This document shows, one piece after another, positions 47,537 through 56,972 of a DNA stretch of 64,000 nucleotides; position 1 is the first letter of the stretch, and each line of letters opens with the position of its first letter. Position numbers and translations under genes: made by a program. The DNA comes from Pseudomonadales bacterium (GTDB lineage: Bacteria; Pseudomonadota; Gammaproteobacteria; Pseudomonadales; Azotimanducaceae), in the NCBI GenBank assembly GCA_011525295.1, contig WTGV01000057.1, forward strand, positions 1-64,000, written 5' to 3'. The notes below the pieces were generated by a model. The model made no database searches, was not told where the DNA came from, and saw only the letters and a list, made by a program, of their open reading frames with translations.

Positions 47537-48292
47537 TTAAAACTCCGGAAGGGTACAAGACTCGTCGACTTCTAAGACGAGTTCTTCTATAGTACATTCT
47601 TGCAAGACCGAGTCGATTGCGTTCTTCTCGGCTTCATCAATCGTCATGTCGTATTTACGCTTAATGTGCATGTGTTGCCACACATACCAACAAGCATTGT
47701 GGTCCGGCAACCAATCTGCTGGATCTCGATCGGACTTACTCCGATTCACCGACGCACTAGCTAACGCGATATTCTCTAAGTCGTTAGAAAAGTCAATTTT
47801 TGTTTGTGCTTCTGCTGCACAAAGACCGCTATCGTGTGCTTCCTTTCTCGCCACAAGATGATCAACGTCTACATCTTTGTAGGTGTCAAAACACTGATCT
47901 TCGAAAGCACCGAATATTCCACCCAACTCTTGGGCTTTGATCAAATCCAAGGTAGAACCTGACGGATACTCGGCTACGTTGTACTCAGTACAAGTGTCTT
48001 CAGGTTCGACTCTGAGTCCGAAGAACAGATCCTGATCTACTTTCTCTAATTCAAGAAGCAGTTCCATTGATAGAGCATCGTCGCAAGAACTGTTGACTGG
48101 TTCTTCCCCTGGAACATGGCAATGACACTCATCTGTTTCTTCGGCCTCTACAACGATCTTGTGACATTCGAACGTTGTCGTGATTTCATCATGCGCAATA
48201 GCTGTGATGGACATCGCTACTAGCACCACAAGTAAATTTGACCGAAATACTAGCCCCACAGGTTGAGCGCACTTCATAGGGTAAACTGACAT
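47537..48292 (-). CDS. Secreted HNH (DUF1524-like) nuclease-related protein
   Basis: 251 residues with an N-terminal signal peptide (LLVVLVAMSITAIAHD). A Cys-rich N-terminal part (CHKI, CHCH, SCDD) is followed by a C-terminal region whose blocks match exported HNH proteins of the DUF1524 group: VDHLVARKEAHDSGLC, FSNDLENIALASASVNRSKSD and DPADWLPDHNACWYVW, then KYDMTIDEAEKNAI. The DHxV histidine and the NRSKxD asparagine are the expected catalytic and metal residues. Probably a periplasmic or secreted DNase, perhaps for nutrient scavenging. It is convergent with the acyl-CoA dehydrogenase gene. Confidence 0.72.
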   Translation of the reverse strand: MSVYPMKCAQPVGLVFRSNLLVVLVAMSITAIAHDEITTTFECHKIVVEAEETDECHCHVPGEEPVNSSCDDALSMELLLELEKVDQDLFFGLRVEPEDTCTEYNVAEYPSGSTLDLIKAQELGGIFGAFEDQCFDTYKDVDVDHLVARKEAHDSGLCAAEAQTKIDFSNDLENIALASASVNRSKSDRDPADWLPDHNACWYVWQHMHIKRKYDMTIDEAEKNAIDSVLQECTIEELVLEVDESCTLPEF

Positions 48293-48445
48293 CAGTACGG
48301 ACTACTGAATGGCAACGGATCTAGTGCGATAAACGGGCAGTCTAGACCTAGGATTACCAATCCAAAAATACATTACGCAACAAGGGGGATAAATACTTGC
48401 ATTTAGAGTACTCTCGGGACTCTAGTGCAACAACAATCAAACCGT

Positions 48446-49831
48446 TCAATGAAATGCATCGGTTAACTTTTGGTATATTCCACCGAACGCACCATTACTC
48501 ATGACTACAACGTGAGTTTTCTGACTTTTTTGTTCACAGAGTTCCACTACTAGGGCATCAATGTCAGTCACGATTTTCGTCGGTCGCGATGCATCCGTCA
48601 AAAGTTCTTCCAGTTTCCATTTGATGGTGGGAGATTGAAACCAAATAACTTCATCGGCCGCAACACAACACTCTTTTAGTTCAGATCGAAGAGTGCCCAA
48701 CGACATCGTGTGGGTACGTGGTTCGATCACTGCAATTACTTTCTCCGATCCAACATATTCCCGAATTCCTTCTAGTGTGCTCGCGATAGCGGTTGGGTGG
48801 TGAGCGAAGTCACTGTACACGGTGGTTGAATCACTTTGTGCGATCACTTCCATCCTACGTTTCACTCCAGGGAACGAACTCAAATGTTGAATTGCTGTAT
48901 CAAGTTCTATGCCCGCGTGGTAGGAGGCGATCAATGCAGCTAGACCGTTTGCGACATTGTGTGCACCATGCAAATTCCACGAGACGCGTCCAACTTTTCC
49001 TTGTCTGTGTTCAACGACGTCAAATGCAGAGCCATCAGACAAAACATTGTCAGCACAAAATTCGAACTTCCCATGCGAGCTTGAAGAGGTCGAGAATCTA
49101 GTAATGGGTGTCCAGCAACCTCGTTGCAATACCGCTTCAACGTGGTCGTGATTGCAAGGTACAATGATCTGTCCGTTCCCAGGTACGGCCCGGATCAAGT
49201 GTTGAAACTGGTACTTGATTGCATCAAGATTTTCGAATATGTCAGCATGATCAAACTCCAACGATGTAAGTATGAGAATGTCGGGGCGATAGTGTAGAAA
49301 TTTGGACCTTCGATCGAAATAGGAAGTGTCGTATTCGTCTGCTTCAACAACAAAGTGTCTTCCGCTACCCAGTTTCGCCGACAGATCACTATTGACAGGT
49401 ACGCCCCCAATTAGAAATCCAGGATCGAATCTTGCCTCCGACAGGATCCACACAATCATCGCTGTTGTAGTAGTCTTACCATGAGTACCTGCTACGGCAA
49501 TGACTTGACGGTCCTTCAATATTTCGGTTCCCAACCATTCAGCTCCAGATGTGTAGGGTAGTTTTTGGTTCAGGACGTACTCCAGCGGCTCACATCCACG
49601 GGGGAGATTTGCGTTTCCCACAATAACTAGTTTTGGAGGCGGTTGCAATTGCGAGGGATCAAAACTGTCATAGTGTTCGATTTTGGCGTTTGTGAGCAGG
49701 TCGCTCATAGGAGGGTAAATCTCTCCGTCAAATCCTTTGACAGAAAAACCTGCTTCCTTCGCGAGTAGGGCAAGACTACCCATTAGGGTACCTCCGATCC
49801 CCATGAAGTACAGTGACTTTTCCTTATTCAC
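48446..49831 (-). CDS. mpl: UDP-MurNAc:L-Ala-gamma-D-Glu-meso-DAP ligase (murein recycling)
   Basis: 461 residues from the GTG at 49831, chosen because the family N-terminus (SLYFMGIGGTLMGSLALLAK) starts just after it. The GTG overlaps the stop of the upstream membrane gene by eight bases. An in-frame ATG at 49882 would add 17 unmatched residues. Mur ligase motifs: ATP loop VAGTHGKTTTTAMI, EADEYDTSYFDRRSKF, TSLEFDHADIF and VYSDFAHHPTAI. Cytoplasmic enzyme that re-attaches recovered tripeptide to UDP-MurNAc. Translation appears coupled to the gene upstream. Confidence 0.92.
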   Translation of the reverse strand: MNKEKSLYFMGIGGTLMGSLALLAKEAGFSVKGFDGEIYPPMSDLLTNAKIEHYDSFDPSQLQPPPKLVIVGNANLPRGCEPLEYVLNQKLPYTSGAEWLGTEILKDRQVIAVAGTHGKTTTTAMIVWILSEARFDPGFLIGGVPVNSDLSAKLGSGRHFVVEADEYDTSYFDRRSKFLHYRPDILILTSLEFDHADIFENLDAIKYQFQHLIRAVPGNGQIIVPCNHDHVEAVLQRGCWTPITRFSTSSSSHGKFEFCADNVLSDGSAFDVVEHRQGKVGRVSWNLHGAHNVANGLAALIASYHAGIELDTAIQHLSSFPGVKRRMEVIAQSDSTTVYSDFAHHPTAIASTLEGIREYVGSEKVIAVIEPRTHTMSLGTLRSELKECCVAADEVIWFQSPTIKWKLEELLTDASRPTKIVTDIDALVVELCEQKSQKTHVVVMSNGAFGGIYQKLTDAFH

Positions 49832-50357
49832 TCGTGGGTACTTCTTCAGGTAGTGCAGGAGACCCAACCGACAAATGTGCAATCTCTATTGAAATGATCG
49901 TGAAAGCGATAGAAATAAGGATGCCAGTGGGTAACATGACATTAAGCGCGTCTTTAAGAATATACCCGACGATACACATTCGCCAGATTGCGACGATGCC
50001 AGACAGCACCATACGCAATTGCTCATCAGCTGGAGCTGCCAGCAGAATTAATATCATGAATAGATCAATCAGAGTTCGTGTTCCGACGAACGCGGATAGC
50101 ACCTTGCGGTAACGGTTCTGACGTTTTCTAAAGACCAAAGTAAGATAGATCAATATGTTGAAGACAACAAAAACCACCAAGATTCTGCTGTAGTAATTGA
50201 CTGGATCGAGCGCGTCCGGCGACAACTCGAACCGAAGAAGTGATGTGATTGCGAATAACGCGCAGACCAGAATGAGAGTTGCCGTACTAGCACTAGCATC
50301 TTTAACACTTCTCCGAAAGAAGCAGAGCTGAATAAAAGTTGAATAAGCTCCGAGCAC
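49824..50357 (-). CDS. Five-TM-like membrane protein, paralogue 1 of 3
   Basis: 177 residues, hydrophobic throughout with about five membrane helices. It starts MLGAYSTFIQLCFFRRSVKD; the short FFR(R/G)S motif before a polar turn is shared with the two genes upstream, marking tandem paralogues. Family not recognised; topology is reminiscent of Yip1-type proteins. Overlaps the mpl start by eight bases. Confidence 0.65.
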   Translation of the reverse strand: MLGAYSTFIQLCFFRRSVKDASASTATLILVCALFAITSLLRFELSPDALDPVNYYSRILVVFVVFNILIYLTLVFRKRQNRYRKVLSAFVGTRTLIDLFMILILLAAPADEQLRMVLSGIVAIWRMCIVGYILKDALNVMLPTGILISIAFTIISIEIAHLSVGSPALPEEVPTSE

Positions 50358-50386
50358 GAGGTAGGTCTACGCGTTCATCCGGTGAT

Positions 50387-50965
50387 TCAAGAACGTACGT
50401 GTTGCAAAAAGATCTCGAGTAGTTCCTTCGAGACGATCGATCCAATCACAACAAAAGCTAACACATAGGAGACGACGTTGACGAGGAGTGCGACTATGAC
50501 GCCAAGGTAGAACTTGATGCTGAGAGCGCTTCCAAATACATATCCAAAGACGCAGCAACTCCAAGAAAACCACACAAGCAAAAGGAGAGTCCGTATACCC
50601 GAGGGAAGAGTCTCCAGACCGATAAATTGCAACAGCACTCCCATCAGTTGAAACAATACAAACACACCGAAATACGCCGCTAGAGTACCACGAAATAGGC
50701 TCACCATATTTTTCAACTTCAACAAAGCGAAAATCATCAGAACTGCTAACCCATGCCACATTAACGCCAGTAGCCAAATGGTCATACGATGTTGCAACAA
50801 TTTTGAAGCCAGATCCGGTTCTGTAAAAAGAGCAACTAACGGATATAGCTCCAACAGTACTAACAGTAGGAGGAATGTGAGGATCGTAGCGTAGTCTCCC
50901 TTGACTGTTCTTACCGAACCTCGAAAAATACAAAATTGAAAGCATGTTATAGTCGTTTGCAACAC
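50387..50965 (-). CDS. Five-TM-like membrane protein, paralogue 2 of 3
   Basis: 192 residues with about five membrane helices and the shared N-terminal pattern (CFQFCIFRGSVRTVKGDYAT). A competing frame on the same strand is long but has no start context or family-like composition; this frame was chosen because it matches both neighbours. 29 bases before the next paralogue. Function unknown; co-directional with mpl. Confidence 0.65.
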   Translation of the reverse strand: MLQTTITCFQFCIFRGSVRTVKGDYATILTFLLLLVLLELYPLVALFTEPDLASKLLQHRMTIWLLALMWHGLAVLMIFALLKLKNMVSLFRGTLAAYFGVFVLFQLMGVLLQFIGLETLPSGIRTLLLLVWFSWSCCVFGYVFGSALSIKFYLGVIVALLVNVVSYVLAFVVIGSIVSKELLEIFLQHVRS

Positions 50966-50999
50966 TTAGCTTGTGACCTTAACGCAGTGAGTCACGTAT

Positions 51000-51617
51000 C
51001 TATTCTGATGTGCGCATCTCAAAGAGTTGGTTTTGTAATTCAGCAAGTGTCCCCACCTCTTCCGGTAACACGATTCCGGTAATGATCCCTGCAATAACAG
51101 AAGAGACCAAAATGATCACGATCGTAGCAAGGATACCTTGATAGAGCTTTAGGTTAAACGCGTGTAGGAAGACATAACCCCCTGCGCCGATAAACCAGCA
51201 GAACATTGCAATGTGGACTGCTCCAAAGATGAAAAGTAAGCTCGAACCGAAGAACATCGACAATAGAGAGAGTAAAAACGCACCTGCTTGGAACAAGAGC
51301 AATAAGCCAAAGCATGCGGAGATAGTTTTCGGAAAGCGGTCATTGAATTTGCGTATGTTGAGTACGGTAAAAATCATTAGTGCGGCAAGTGCGTAAGAAA
51401 TGATTGGGATGACCAAAAGAACCGTTCGCACATCTGATACTACCTCTGAGCTCAAGTTAGTTGAACCTTCAGACGGCAACGTGAGCCACACTAAAGCCAC
51501 CAAGAGAATGGCGAAGGTGGCTATGGTCGGTAAACTTCCATTCACATCAACAGGCGACCCTCGAAAGAACAACAACCGAAAAATTGGCAGGAACATTTGA
51601 TGGAATTTTTGACTCAT
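51000..51617 (-). CDS. Five-TM-like membrane protein, paralogue 3 of 3
   Basis: 205 residues, about five membrane helices, shared N-terminal motif (FRLLFFRGSPVDVNGSLPT). An internal ATG at 51596 is an alternative start that would match the paralogues' spacing better. First of three tandem duplicates leading into mpl. Divergent from the phosphofructokinase gene with almost no intergenic space. Confidence 0.65.
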   Translation of the reverse strand: MSQKFHQMFLPIFRLLFFRGSPVDVNGSLPTIATFAILLVALVWLTLPSEGSTNLSSEVVSDVRTVLLVIPIISYALAALMIFTVLNIRKFNDRFPKTISACFGLLLLFQAGAFLLSLLSMFFGSSLLFIFGAVHIAMFCWFIGAGGYVFLHAFNLKLYQGILATIVIILVSSVIAGIITGIVLPEEVGTLAELQNQLFEMRTSE

Positions 51618-51640
51618 TTAAATATTCTTTAAGGTTAACT

Positions 51641-52927
51641 TTGAACGGGACGTCTACTTTGACCGAACCACGCAATGCGGTCTACGCACAATCCGGTGGT
51701 GTCACCGCTGTCATCAACGCTACGGCATGTGGAGTCATTCAAGAGTGTCGCGCACACTCAGACTCAATCAAAAGAGTACTAGCCGCTAACAACGGTATAG
51801 TAGGAATTTTAAAAGAGGAGCTGTTCGACACGAGTATAGAAACAGATGCTGACATTGAGAAACTTCGTTCTACACCAGGAGGAGCTTTCGGTTCATGTCG
51901 CTTTAAGCTCAAAACACCCTCAACTCGTGATCCGATTGCCCGCCGCATATTCGAAGTGTTTAAAGCTCATGACGTTGGATATTTCTTCTATAACGGCGGT
52001 GGAGACTCTCAGGATACTACAAATAAGATTTCAACGCTGAGTAAGCAATTTGACTATCCTTTGCATTGTATTGGTATTCCAAAAACTGTCGACAATGATC
52101 TTGCCAATACTGACACGTGCCCAGGTTTTGGTTCGGTTGCCAAGTACGTCGCGGTTTCGGTGCGGGAGGCCGCACTGGACGTTCTGTCGATGTGTGAGAC
52201 ATCTACGAAGGTGTTTATTCTTGAAGTGATGGGGCGACATGCGGGTTGGATCGCTGCATCGAGTGGATTGGCTGGGCAAGGTGAGTCCGATCCTCCCCAC
52301 ATTATTTTGTTTCCGGAGATCGCGTTCAACGAGGGTACGTTCTTGTCGAAAGTAGAAGAATGTATTGAGCGTCATAAGCACTGCGTAGTCGTTGCTTCAG
52401 AAGGAGTTCGAGATAGCGAAGGTACGTTTTTGTCTGACTCTGGGCAACGAGATTCTTTTGGACACATGCAATTAGGCGGGGTGGCTCAAGAACTCGCACA
52501 ATCGGTCACTCGAAATTTGGGATTCAAAGTGCATTACGCAATCGCTGACTATTTGCAACGATCTGCGCGGCATATCGCCTCGCAAACCGATGTAGATCAA
52601 GCTTATGCTGTTGGTACTGCGGCCGTGACTGCGGCGCTCGAAGGTAAGACCGATCAGATGGTGGCGATAGAACGCTTGCAGGACGAACCGTATCAATGGC
52701 AAGTAAGAACTACACCGATTCAAAACGTCGCGAATGTAGAACGAAAACTTCCTCGTTCTTATATCACCAAGGACGGCTTTGGGATAACTACAGGTGCGCG
52801 TCGGTATCTCGATCCGTTAATACAGGGCGAAGCCTTCCCAAACTATGTTGCTGGACTCCCGCAATATGTGCAACTCAAGAACAAACTTGTTGCGCCTAAG
52901 TTGCCAAATTTTGACCTAGACGGTTAG
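51641..52927 (+). CDS. pfp: Pyrophosphate-type 6-phosphofructokinase
   Basis: About 428 residues. Family homology starts at NAVYAQSGGVTAVINATACG. Only TTG starts are available (51584, 51641, 51659). I prefer 51641, which has AAGG upstream and does not run into the divergent gene, but 51659 is equally possible. Active-site blocks GGGDSQDT, PKTVDNDLANTDTCPGFGS and EVMGRHAGWIAASSG are seen. Lys in PKTVDND in place of Gly is the usual mark of pyrophosphate instead of ATP as phosphoryl donor. It converts fructose 6-phosphate and PPi reversibly to fructose 1,6-bisphosphate. It ends two bases from the convergent membrane pyrophosphatase gene. Confidence 0.85.
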   Translation: MNGTSTLTEPRNAVYAQSGGVTAVINATACGVIQECRAHSDSIKRVLAANNGIVGILKEELFDTSIETDADIEKLRSTPGGAFGSCRFKLKTPSTRDPIARRIFEVFKAHDVGYFFYNGGGDSQDTTNKISTLSKQFDYPLHCIGIPKTVDNDLANTDTCPGFGSVAKYVAVSVREAALDVLSMCETSTKVFILEVMGRHAGWIAASSGLAGQGESDPPHIILFPEIAFNEGTFLSKVEECIERHKHCVVVASEGVRDSEGTFLSDSGQRDSFGHMQLGGVAQELAQSVTRNLGFKVHYAIADYLQRSARHIASQTDVDQAYAVGTAAVTAALEGKTDQMVAIERLQDEPYQWQVRTTPIQNVANVERKLPRSYITKDGFGITTGARRYLDPLIQGEAFPNYVAGLPQYVQLKNKLVAPKLPNFDLDG

Positions 52928-52929
52928 AC

Positions 52930-54981
52930 TCAAGCAATTAGCGGGGCGATCACTAAGCTAACGATCGCCATCACATTGATCAAGATATTCATACTTGGAC
53001 CGGAGGTGTCTTTGAAAGGATCTCCGACTGTGTCCCCTACCACGGTGGCTGCATGAGTATCCGAACCCTTGAGGTGGCCATCCCCAAGAGCACCTTTTTC
53101 GACAAACTTCTTTGCATTATCCCACGCCCCACCTGCGTTCGCCATCGTCAGAGCAAGTAACACACAACCAACAAGTCCGCCTCCAAGAAGACCACCTAGT
53201 GCTTCGGCACCCAATGTAAATCCAACGAGAGGTGGGAGGAATACCGCGATGGCACCTGGTAGGATCATGCGAGTGAGTGCAGCATTCGTTGCGATTTGAA
53301 TGCATTTTTCGTTGTCCGGTTCAGCTGTACCTTCCCGGAGACCATCGATTTCTCGAAACTGTCGTCGAATCTCTTCAATCATTCGTTCCGCGGCTGAACC
53401 GACAGCACTCATCGTAATGGAGGCGATTAAGAACGCCGTTAACCCACCGATGAATAGCCCAATCAACACCCTTGGATCACTGAGTTCCAAAATAAATGCA
53501 GCATCACGCTCGTGCCCTACCGCTTCGACAAACGCTGCAATAATCGCAAGAGCTGCTAGAGCGGCAGCACAGATTGCAAATCCTTTACCCATAGCCGCGG
53601 TTGTATTTCCTAGTTCGTCAAGCGAATCGGTTATCTTTCGTACTCCTTCTCCGAGACCGCCCATTTCCGCAATACCACCTGCGTTGTCTGCGACAGGACC
53701 GTAAGCATCGACGGCCATCGTCATACCTACTGTTGCGAGAAGACCAACTGCTGCAATAGCAACACCATAAAGACCAGCTAACTCTGTTGAAATCCAGATA
53801 ATTCCACAGATACTGAGAATGGGAATGACCACCGACTGCATACCCGTTGCTAAACCAGTAATTAACACCGTCGCTGCGCCAGTTTTTCCTTGTTCAGCAA
53901 TGCGTTCGATTGGTCGCCCGGAGGTGTAAAACTCTGTAATTAGACCGATTATCACTCCACCAATAGCTCCCGCTAGTATGCACCCCCATACTTTCCAAGA
54001 GAGATCGATGTAATGTGTTACGATTACATATGCCGCAATAATGAATAGAGTGGGTGAGATTAGCATGCCCAAGCGTAAGGCTAGTGCTGGATCCCGATTT
54101 GATTGGGTACGTACGATGATGATCCCCAATATAGAACTAATCAAACCGGTTGATGCAAGCGTCAACGGTAAGGACATGAGCACAGCTCGTGCCTGAGCCT
54201 CATCCACCTCTACAGTGAACAATTCGAACAAGCCACTTACACCAATAGTCGCTGCGATAGCAATACTCGCGATCATCGAACCACAGTAAGATTCAAAGAG
54301 ATCGGACCCCATTCCCGCGACATCGCCGACGTTGTCACCGACGTTGTCAGCAATTACCCCAGGATTTCTGGGATCATCCTCCGGTATGTTTTCTTCAGTC
54401 TTACCAACAAGGTCAGCTCCAACGTCCGCACTCTTGGTATATATACCCCCACCAACACGAGAAAAGATTGCGACTGTGGAAGCACCCATACCGAATCCGT
54501 GGATGTGATGTGCATGGTCTGGGTTCCCACCAAAAAAGTAATACACCAAACCTAATCCGAGTAGTCCTAAGGATGCGACTGCTAATCCCATAATCGACCC
54601 GCCGAAAAATGCGGCAGACAAAGCCGCTGCTGCACCTCTCGTTTGTGCAGCCGTCGTAGTACGTACATTCGCTTTGGTCGCTGTGTACATTCCGAGCCAA
54701 CCTGCGAGCGCAGATGCGATTGCACCCGCGGCGAAGGCGATTCCCGTACGCCAACCTAAGTGTGTTTCAAACAGAAAAATTAGTACACCTAGGACGAGTG
54801 CAAAGATAAACAGGAGACTGTATTCGCGACGCATAAAAGTCATCGCACCACGATGAATTTGATCAGCGATAAGACGTACCTTCTCCTCGCCGGCAGGATA
54901 GCGTTTAACCAGCAAATATACGATCAACGCAGCGATCAGTCCTACGCCTCCAAGGATTGGTGGAATCAAATTTAAGTCCAT
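52930..54981 (-). CDS. hppA: Membrane-bound ion-pumping pyrophosphatase, K+-dependent type
   Basis: 683 residues from the ATG at 54981, preceded by AAGAGAGA; an ATG 36 bases upstream would add 12 polar residues. About 16 membrane helices. Substrate-binding blocks are [20 protein letters not shown] and [20 protein letters not shown]. The segment [13 protein letters not shown] (about residue 456) has Ala where K+-independent enzymes have Lys, so it should need K+. Whether it pumps H+ or Na+ is not decided by what I can see. It hydrolyses PPi to build an ion gradient across the inner membrane. Confidence 0.92.
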   Translation of the reverse strand: MDLNLIPPILGGVGLIAALIVYLLVKRYPAGEEKVRLIADQIHRGAMTFMRREYSLLFIFALVLGVLIFLFETHLGWRTGIAFAAGAIASALAGWLGMYTATKANVRTTTAAQTRGAAAALSAAFFGGSIMGLAVASLGLLGLGLVYYFFGGNPDHAHHIHGFGMGASTVAIFSRVGGGIYTKSADVGADLVGKTEENIPEDDPRNPGVIADNVGDNVGDVAGMGSDLFESYCGSMIASIAIAATIGVSGLFELFTVEVDEAQARAVLMSLPLTLASTGLISSILGIIIVRTQSNRDPALALRLGMLISPTLFIIAAYVIVTHYIDLSWKVWGCILAGAIGGVIIGLITEFYTSGRPIERIAEQGKTGAATVLITGLATGMQSVVIPILSICGIIWISTELAGLYGVAIAAVGLLATVGMTMAVDAYGPVADNAGGIAEMGGLGEGVRKITDSLDELGNTTAAMGKGFAICAAALAALAIIAAFVEAVGHERDAAFILELSDPRVLIGLFIGGLTAFLIASITMSAVGSAAERMIEEIRRQFREIDGLREGTAEPDNEKCIQIATNAALTRMILPGAIAVFLPPLVGFTLGAEALGGLLGGGLVGCVLLALTMANAGGAWDNAKKFVEKGALGDGHLKGSDTHAATVVGDTVGDPFKDTSGPSMNILINVMAIVSLVIAPLIA

Positions 54982-55094
54982 AGATTCTCTCTTGTCTCCT
55001 GCTAAATAAGAAGCCACAGAATGTGGCTCAACGAACTAAATATGATATTGAAACGATCCACTTTCAAATACTGCACCGCTTGAAAAGGGAAGAG

Positions 55095-55553
55095 TCATTC
55101 CGGAGCTTCATCACGTATTTCAAATGTGGCTTGGAAAGTGAGATCACCTTCAGCGTGAAAGTCAATTTCGTGTGTGTCTCCCTCGACTTCTTCAATACGG
55201 AACAACATCAGATGTAGTCCTCCAGGTTCTAGCTTCAGGGTGTCTTTAGCGGGAATCTCTAAAGTGTCTAACTTTATCATTCGGTGCCTTCCATCTTCAG
55301 TTTCTGACTTGTGGAACTCAATCGCACCGATAGTATCGGAATCGGCTGAAATCAAAGTGATCGCATTGTTAGTGTGATTCTTAAACTTCACATAAGCCGC
55401 ACTAGTTGTCTTCGAGGGTAACGGAGTTCTCACCCATGCGCCGTCGACGGAGACTTTTGTATGAGTCTGACCACAGCTCAAAAGCAAGACAACGAAGGTG
55501 CTTGCAGCAAGCCAACGAACATTTTTTACTATTAACAGAGACACACCCAGCAC
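55095..55553 (-). CDS. PCu(A)C family periplasmic copper chaperone lipoprotein
   Basis: 152 residues. Lipoprotein signal with lipobox LLSC (Cys27). The Cu(I) site has the family pattern H-x10-M-x21-H-x-M exactly: His81, Met92, His114 and Met116. Members deliver copper to cytochrome oxidase or scavenge it in the periplasm. No SCO or cytochrome oxidase genes adjoin. The true start could be slightly internal. Confidence 0.9.
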   Translation of the reverse strand: MLGVSLLIVKNVRWLAASTFVVLLLSCGQTHTKVSVDGAWVRTPLPSKTTSAAYVKFKNHTNNAITLISADSDTIGAIEFHKSETEDGRHRMIKLDTLEIPAKDTLKLEPGGLHLMLFRIEEVEGDTHEIDFHAEGDLTFQATFEIRDEAPE

Positions 55554-55609
55554 GAGAAGACGAACACAAAAGATATCGATTTGGCACTCAATTCAATGGT
55601 GGAAAACCG

Positions 55610-55685
55610 TGGTGGCCAGGGGCAGAATTGAACTGCCGACACGAGGATTTTCAGTCCACTGCTCTACCGACTGAGCTACCTGGCC
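55610..55685 (-). tRNA. tRNA-Phe (GAA)
   Basis: 76 bases on the minus strand. Acceptor stem GGCCAGG/CCTGGCC, D-arm TAGCTCAGTCGGTAGAGCA, anticodon loop CTGAAAA (anticodon GAA) closed by GGA/TCC, T-loop GTTCAATTC, encoded CCA end. All arms pair well. Confidence 0.96.
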
Positions 55686-55836
55686 GGACCGGATGTTCGA
55701 CTTTTGTTGGAACGAGGAAGCACGAATTTTAAGGATAAGTTAAATTGCTTTGTAGGGACATGTTCTGATGGTTCTTGTCGTTCGACGACCTCAATTTAAA
55801 ATCTTTGAGGTTCCAATTAGCGAGTAAATTTCCTCT

Positions 55837-56925
55837 ATGGACCAACTACCGGATTGGGTGCGCAAATCCTTCGATCTTCCACTTCGCTTCGCACAAGTTC
55901 GAGAAGATCCCAGTCTAGACACTTGGGTCGTAGAACGGCTCCCTAACGACGCTTCGCTTTTAATAGTTGGTTCTGGCGGTTGTACGCTCGCGGTACTCGC
56001 CGGTATGCCTAACGTACGATCAATTCACGTTGTTGATCCAAATCCGGCGCAGCTAGCTTTGTGCCGAGTGAAACTCGCACTATTAAGAGGTCAAGACCCC
56101 GACGACCGTCTAAAGTTTCTTGGACACAGGGACCTCTCCCGCGAAGCGAGGGAACAGCAATTACAGCGTATTTGTGATGATACTTTTGACCCTGTGAGTG
56201 GTTTTGGTCCAACAGACCACATCTTAGAGGTCGGTCTTGACTATGCTGGCCGATACGAATCAGTATTTCAGCAGATTAGCAAATCTGTCGCGACGTTTCC
56301 GGATGCAGTGCTTGACCTTCTGCAGCTCAAGTGCTCAAGTGATCAAGCAAGGTGGCTTCAAACACACCCCGACTTTGTAGCCCGATTACTAAAGAGTTTC
56401 GATCAAGTGATGTGCTTGGAAAACCTTGTAGCGCTTTTTGGAGAAACCGCAACCCAAAATCCAGTGATGTCTTTTTCTACTCACTTTTTTCAAAGAACTG
56501 TGCATGCATTGCATTGTTTTAACGCGAGCACCAATCACTTCCTTTGGCAGGTACTAGCAGTTTGTTCGACGATCAAGCCCATCGCACGATGGCTCAGCCA
56601 ACCACGGCAGGAAATTTCTGTGAACTGTCTCTTTGAAACCGAGACTATGCAGGATTACTTAAACCAAACCGATGTCCAATTTGACTACATTCATCTGTCA
56701 AATGTGTTAGACTGGCTGACGGTAGAAGAAGCTCGTTCGTTGTTAGAATTAACTTGGCACCGATTGAAGCCAAAGGGGTATACTCTGATTCGCCAATTAA
56801 ACTCAGATCTACCCATTCGGGCTCTCGGAGAGTGCTTTACTTGGTTAGATGACGAATCCGACAATTTACATCGGGAAGACCTGAGTTACTTCTATCGTGG
56901 AATACACTGTGGTCGGAGATTATGA
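55837..56925 (+). CDS. DUF3419 (BtaA-like) SAM-dependent 3-amino-3-carboxypropyltransferase
   Basis: 362 residues, ATG start. A methyltransferase-type fold with LLIVGSGGCTLAVLAG (SAM loop, about residues 42-57) and VDPNPAQLALCRVKLALLR, the DxNPAQ block typical of BtaA/DUF3419. The C-terminal YIHLSNVLDWLTVEEA and WHRLKPKGYTLIRQ match the same family. BtaA moves the aminocarboxypropyl group of SAM onto diacylglycerol for betaine lipids. No btaB methyltransferase is present, so the acceptor here is probably different. First of three closely spaced genes (DUF3419, GNAT, diiron oxidase) downstream of tRNA-Phe. Confidence 0.82.
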   Translation: MDQLPDWVRKSFDLPLRFAQVREDPSLDTWVVERLPNDASLLIVGSGGCTLAVLAGMPNVRSIHVVDPNPAQLALCRVKLALLRGQDPDDRLKFLGHRDLSREAREQQLQRICDDTFDPVSGFGPTDHILEVGLDYAGRYESVFQQISKSVATFPDAVLDLLQLKCSSDQARWLQTHPDFVARLLKSFDQVMCLENLVALFGETATQNPVMSFSTHFFQRTVHALHCFNASTNHFLWQVLAVCSTIKPIARWLSQPRQEISVNCLFETETMQDYLNQTDVQFDYIHLSNVLDWLTVEEARSLLELTWHRLKPKGYTLIRQLNSDLPIRALGECFTWLDDESDNLHREDLSYFYRGIHCGRRL

Positions 56926-56972
56926 CTCACGTCAGAACCATACTTTGATTCCACAAACATTCGAGAACTCCG

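Noticed and set aside
50367-50945. Alternative minus-strand frame over membrane paralogue 2
   Set aside because: It overlaps the paralogue in another frame, is rich in Ser, Arg and Trp, and matches neither neighbour; the chosen frame has the shared motif.
51584-51640. TTG at 51584 as start of the phosphofructokinase
   Set aside because: It would overlap the divergent membrane-protein start at 51617, and the extra residues have no family match.
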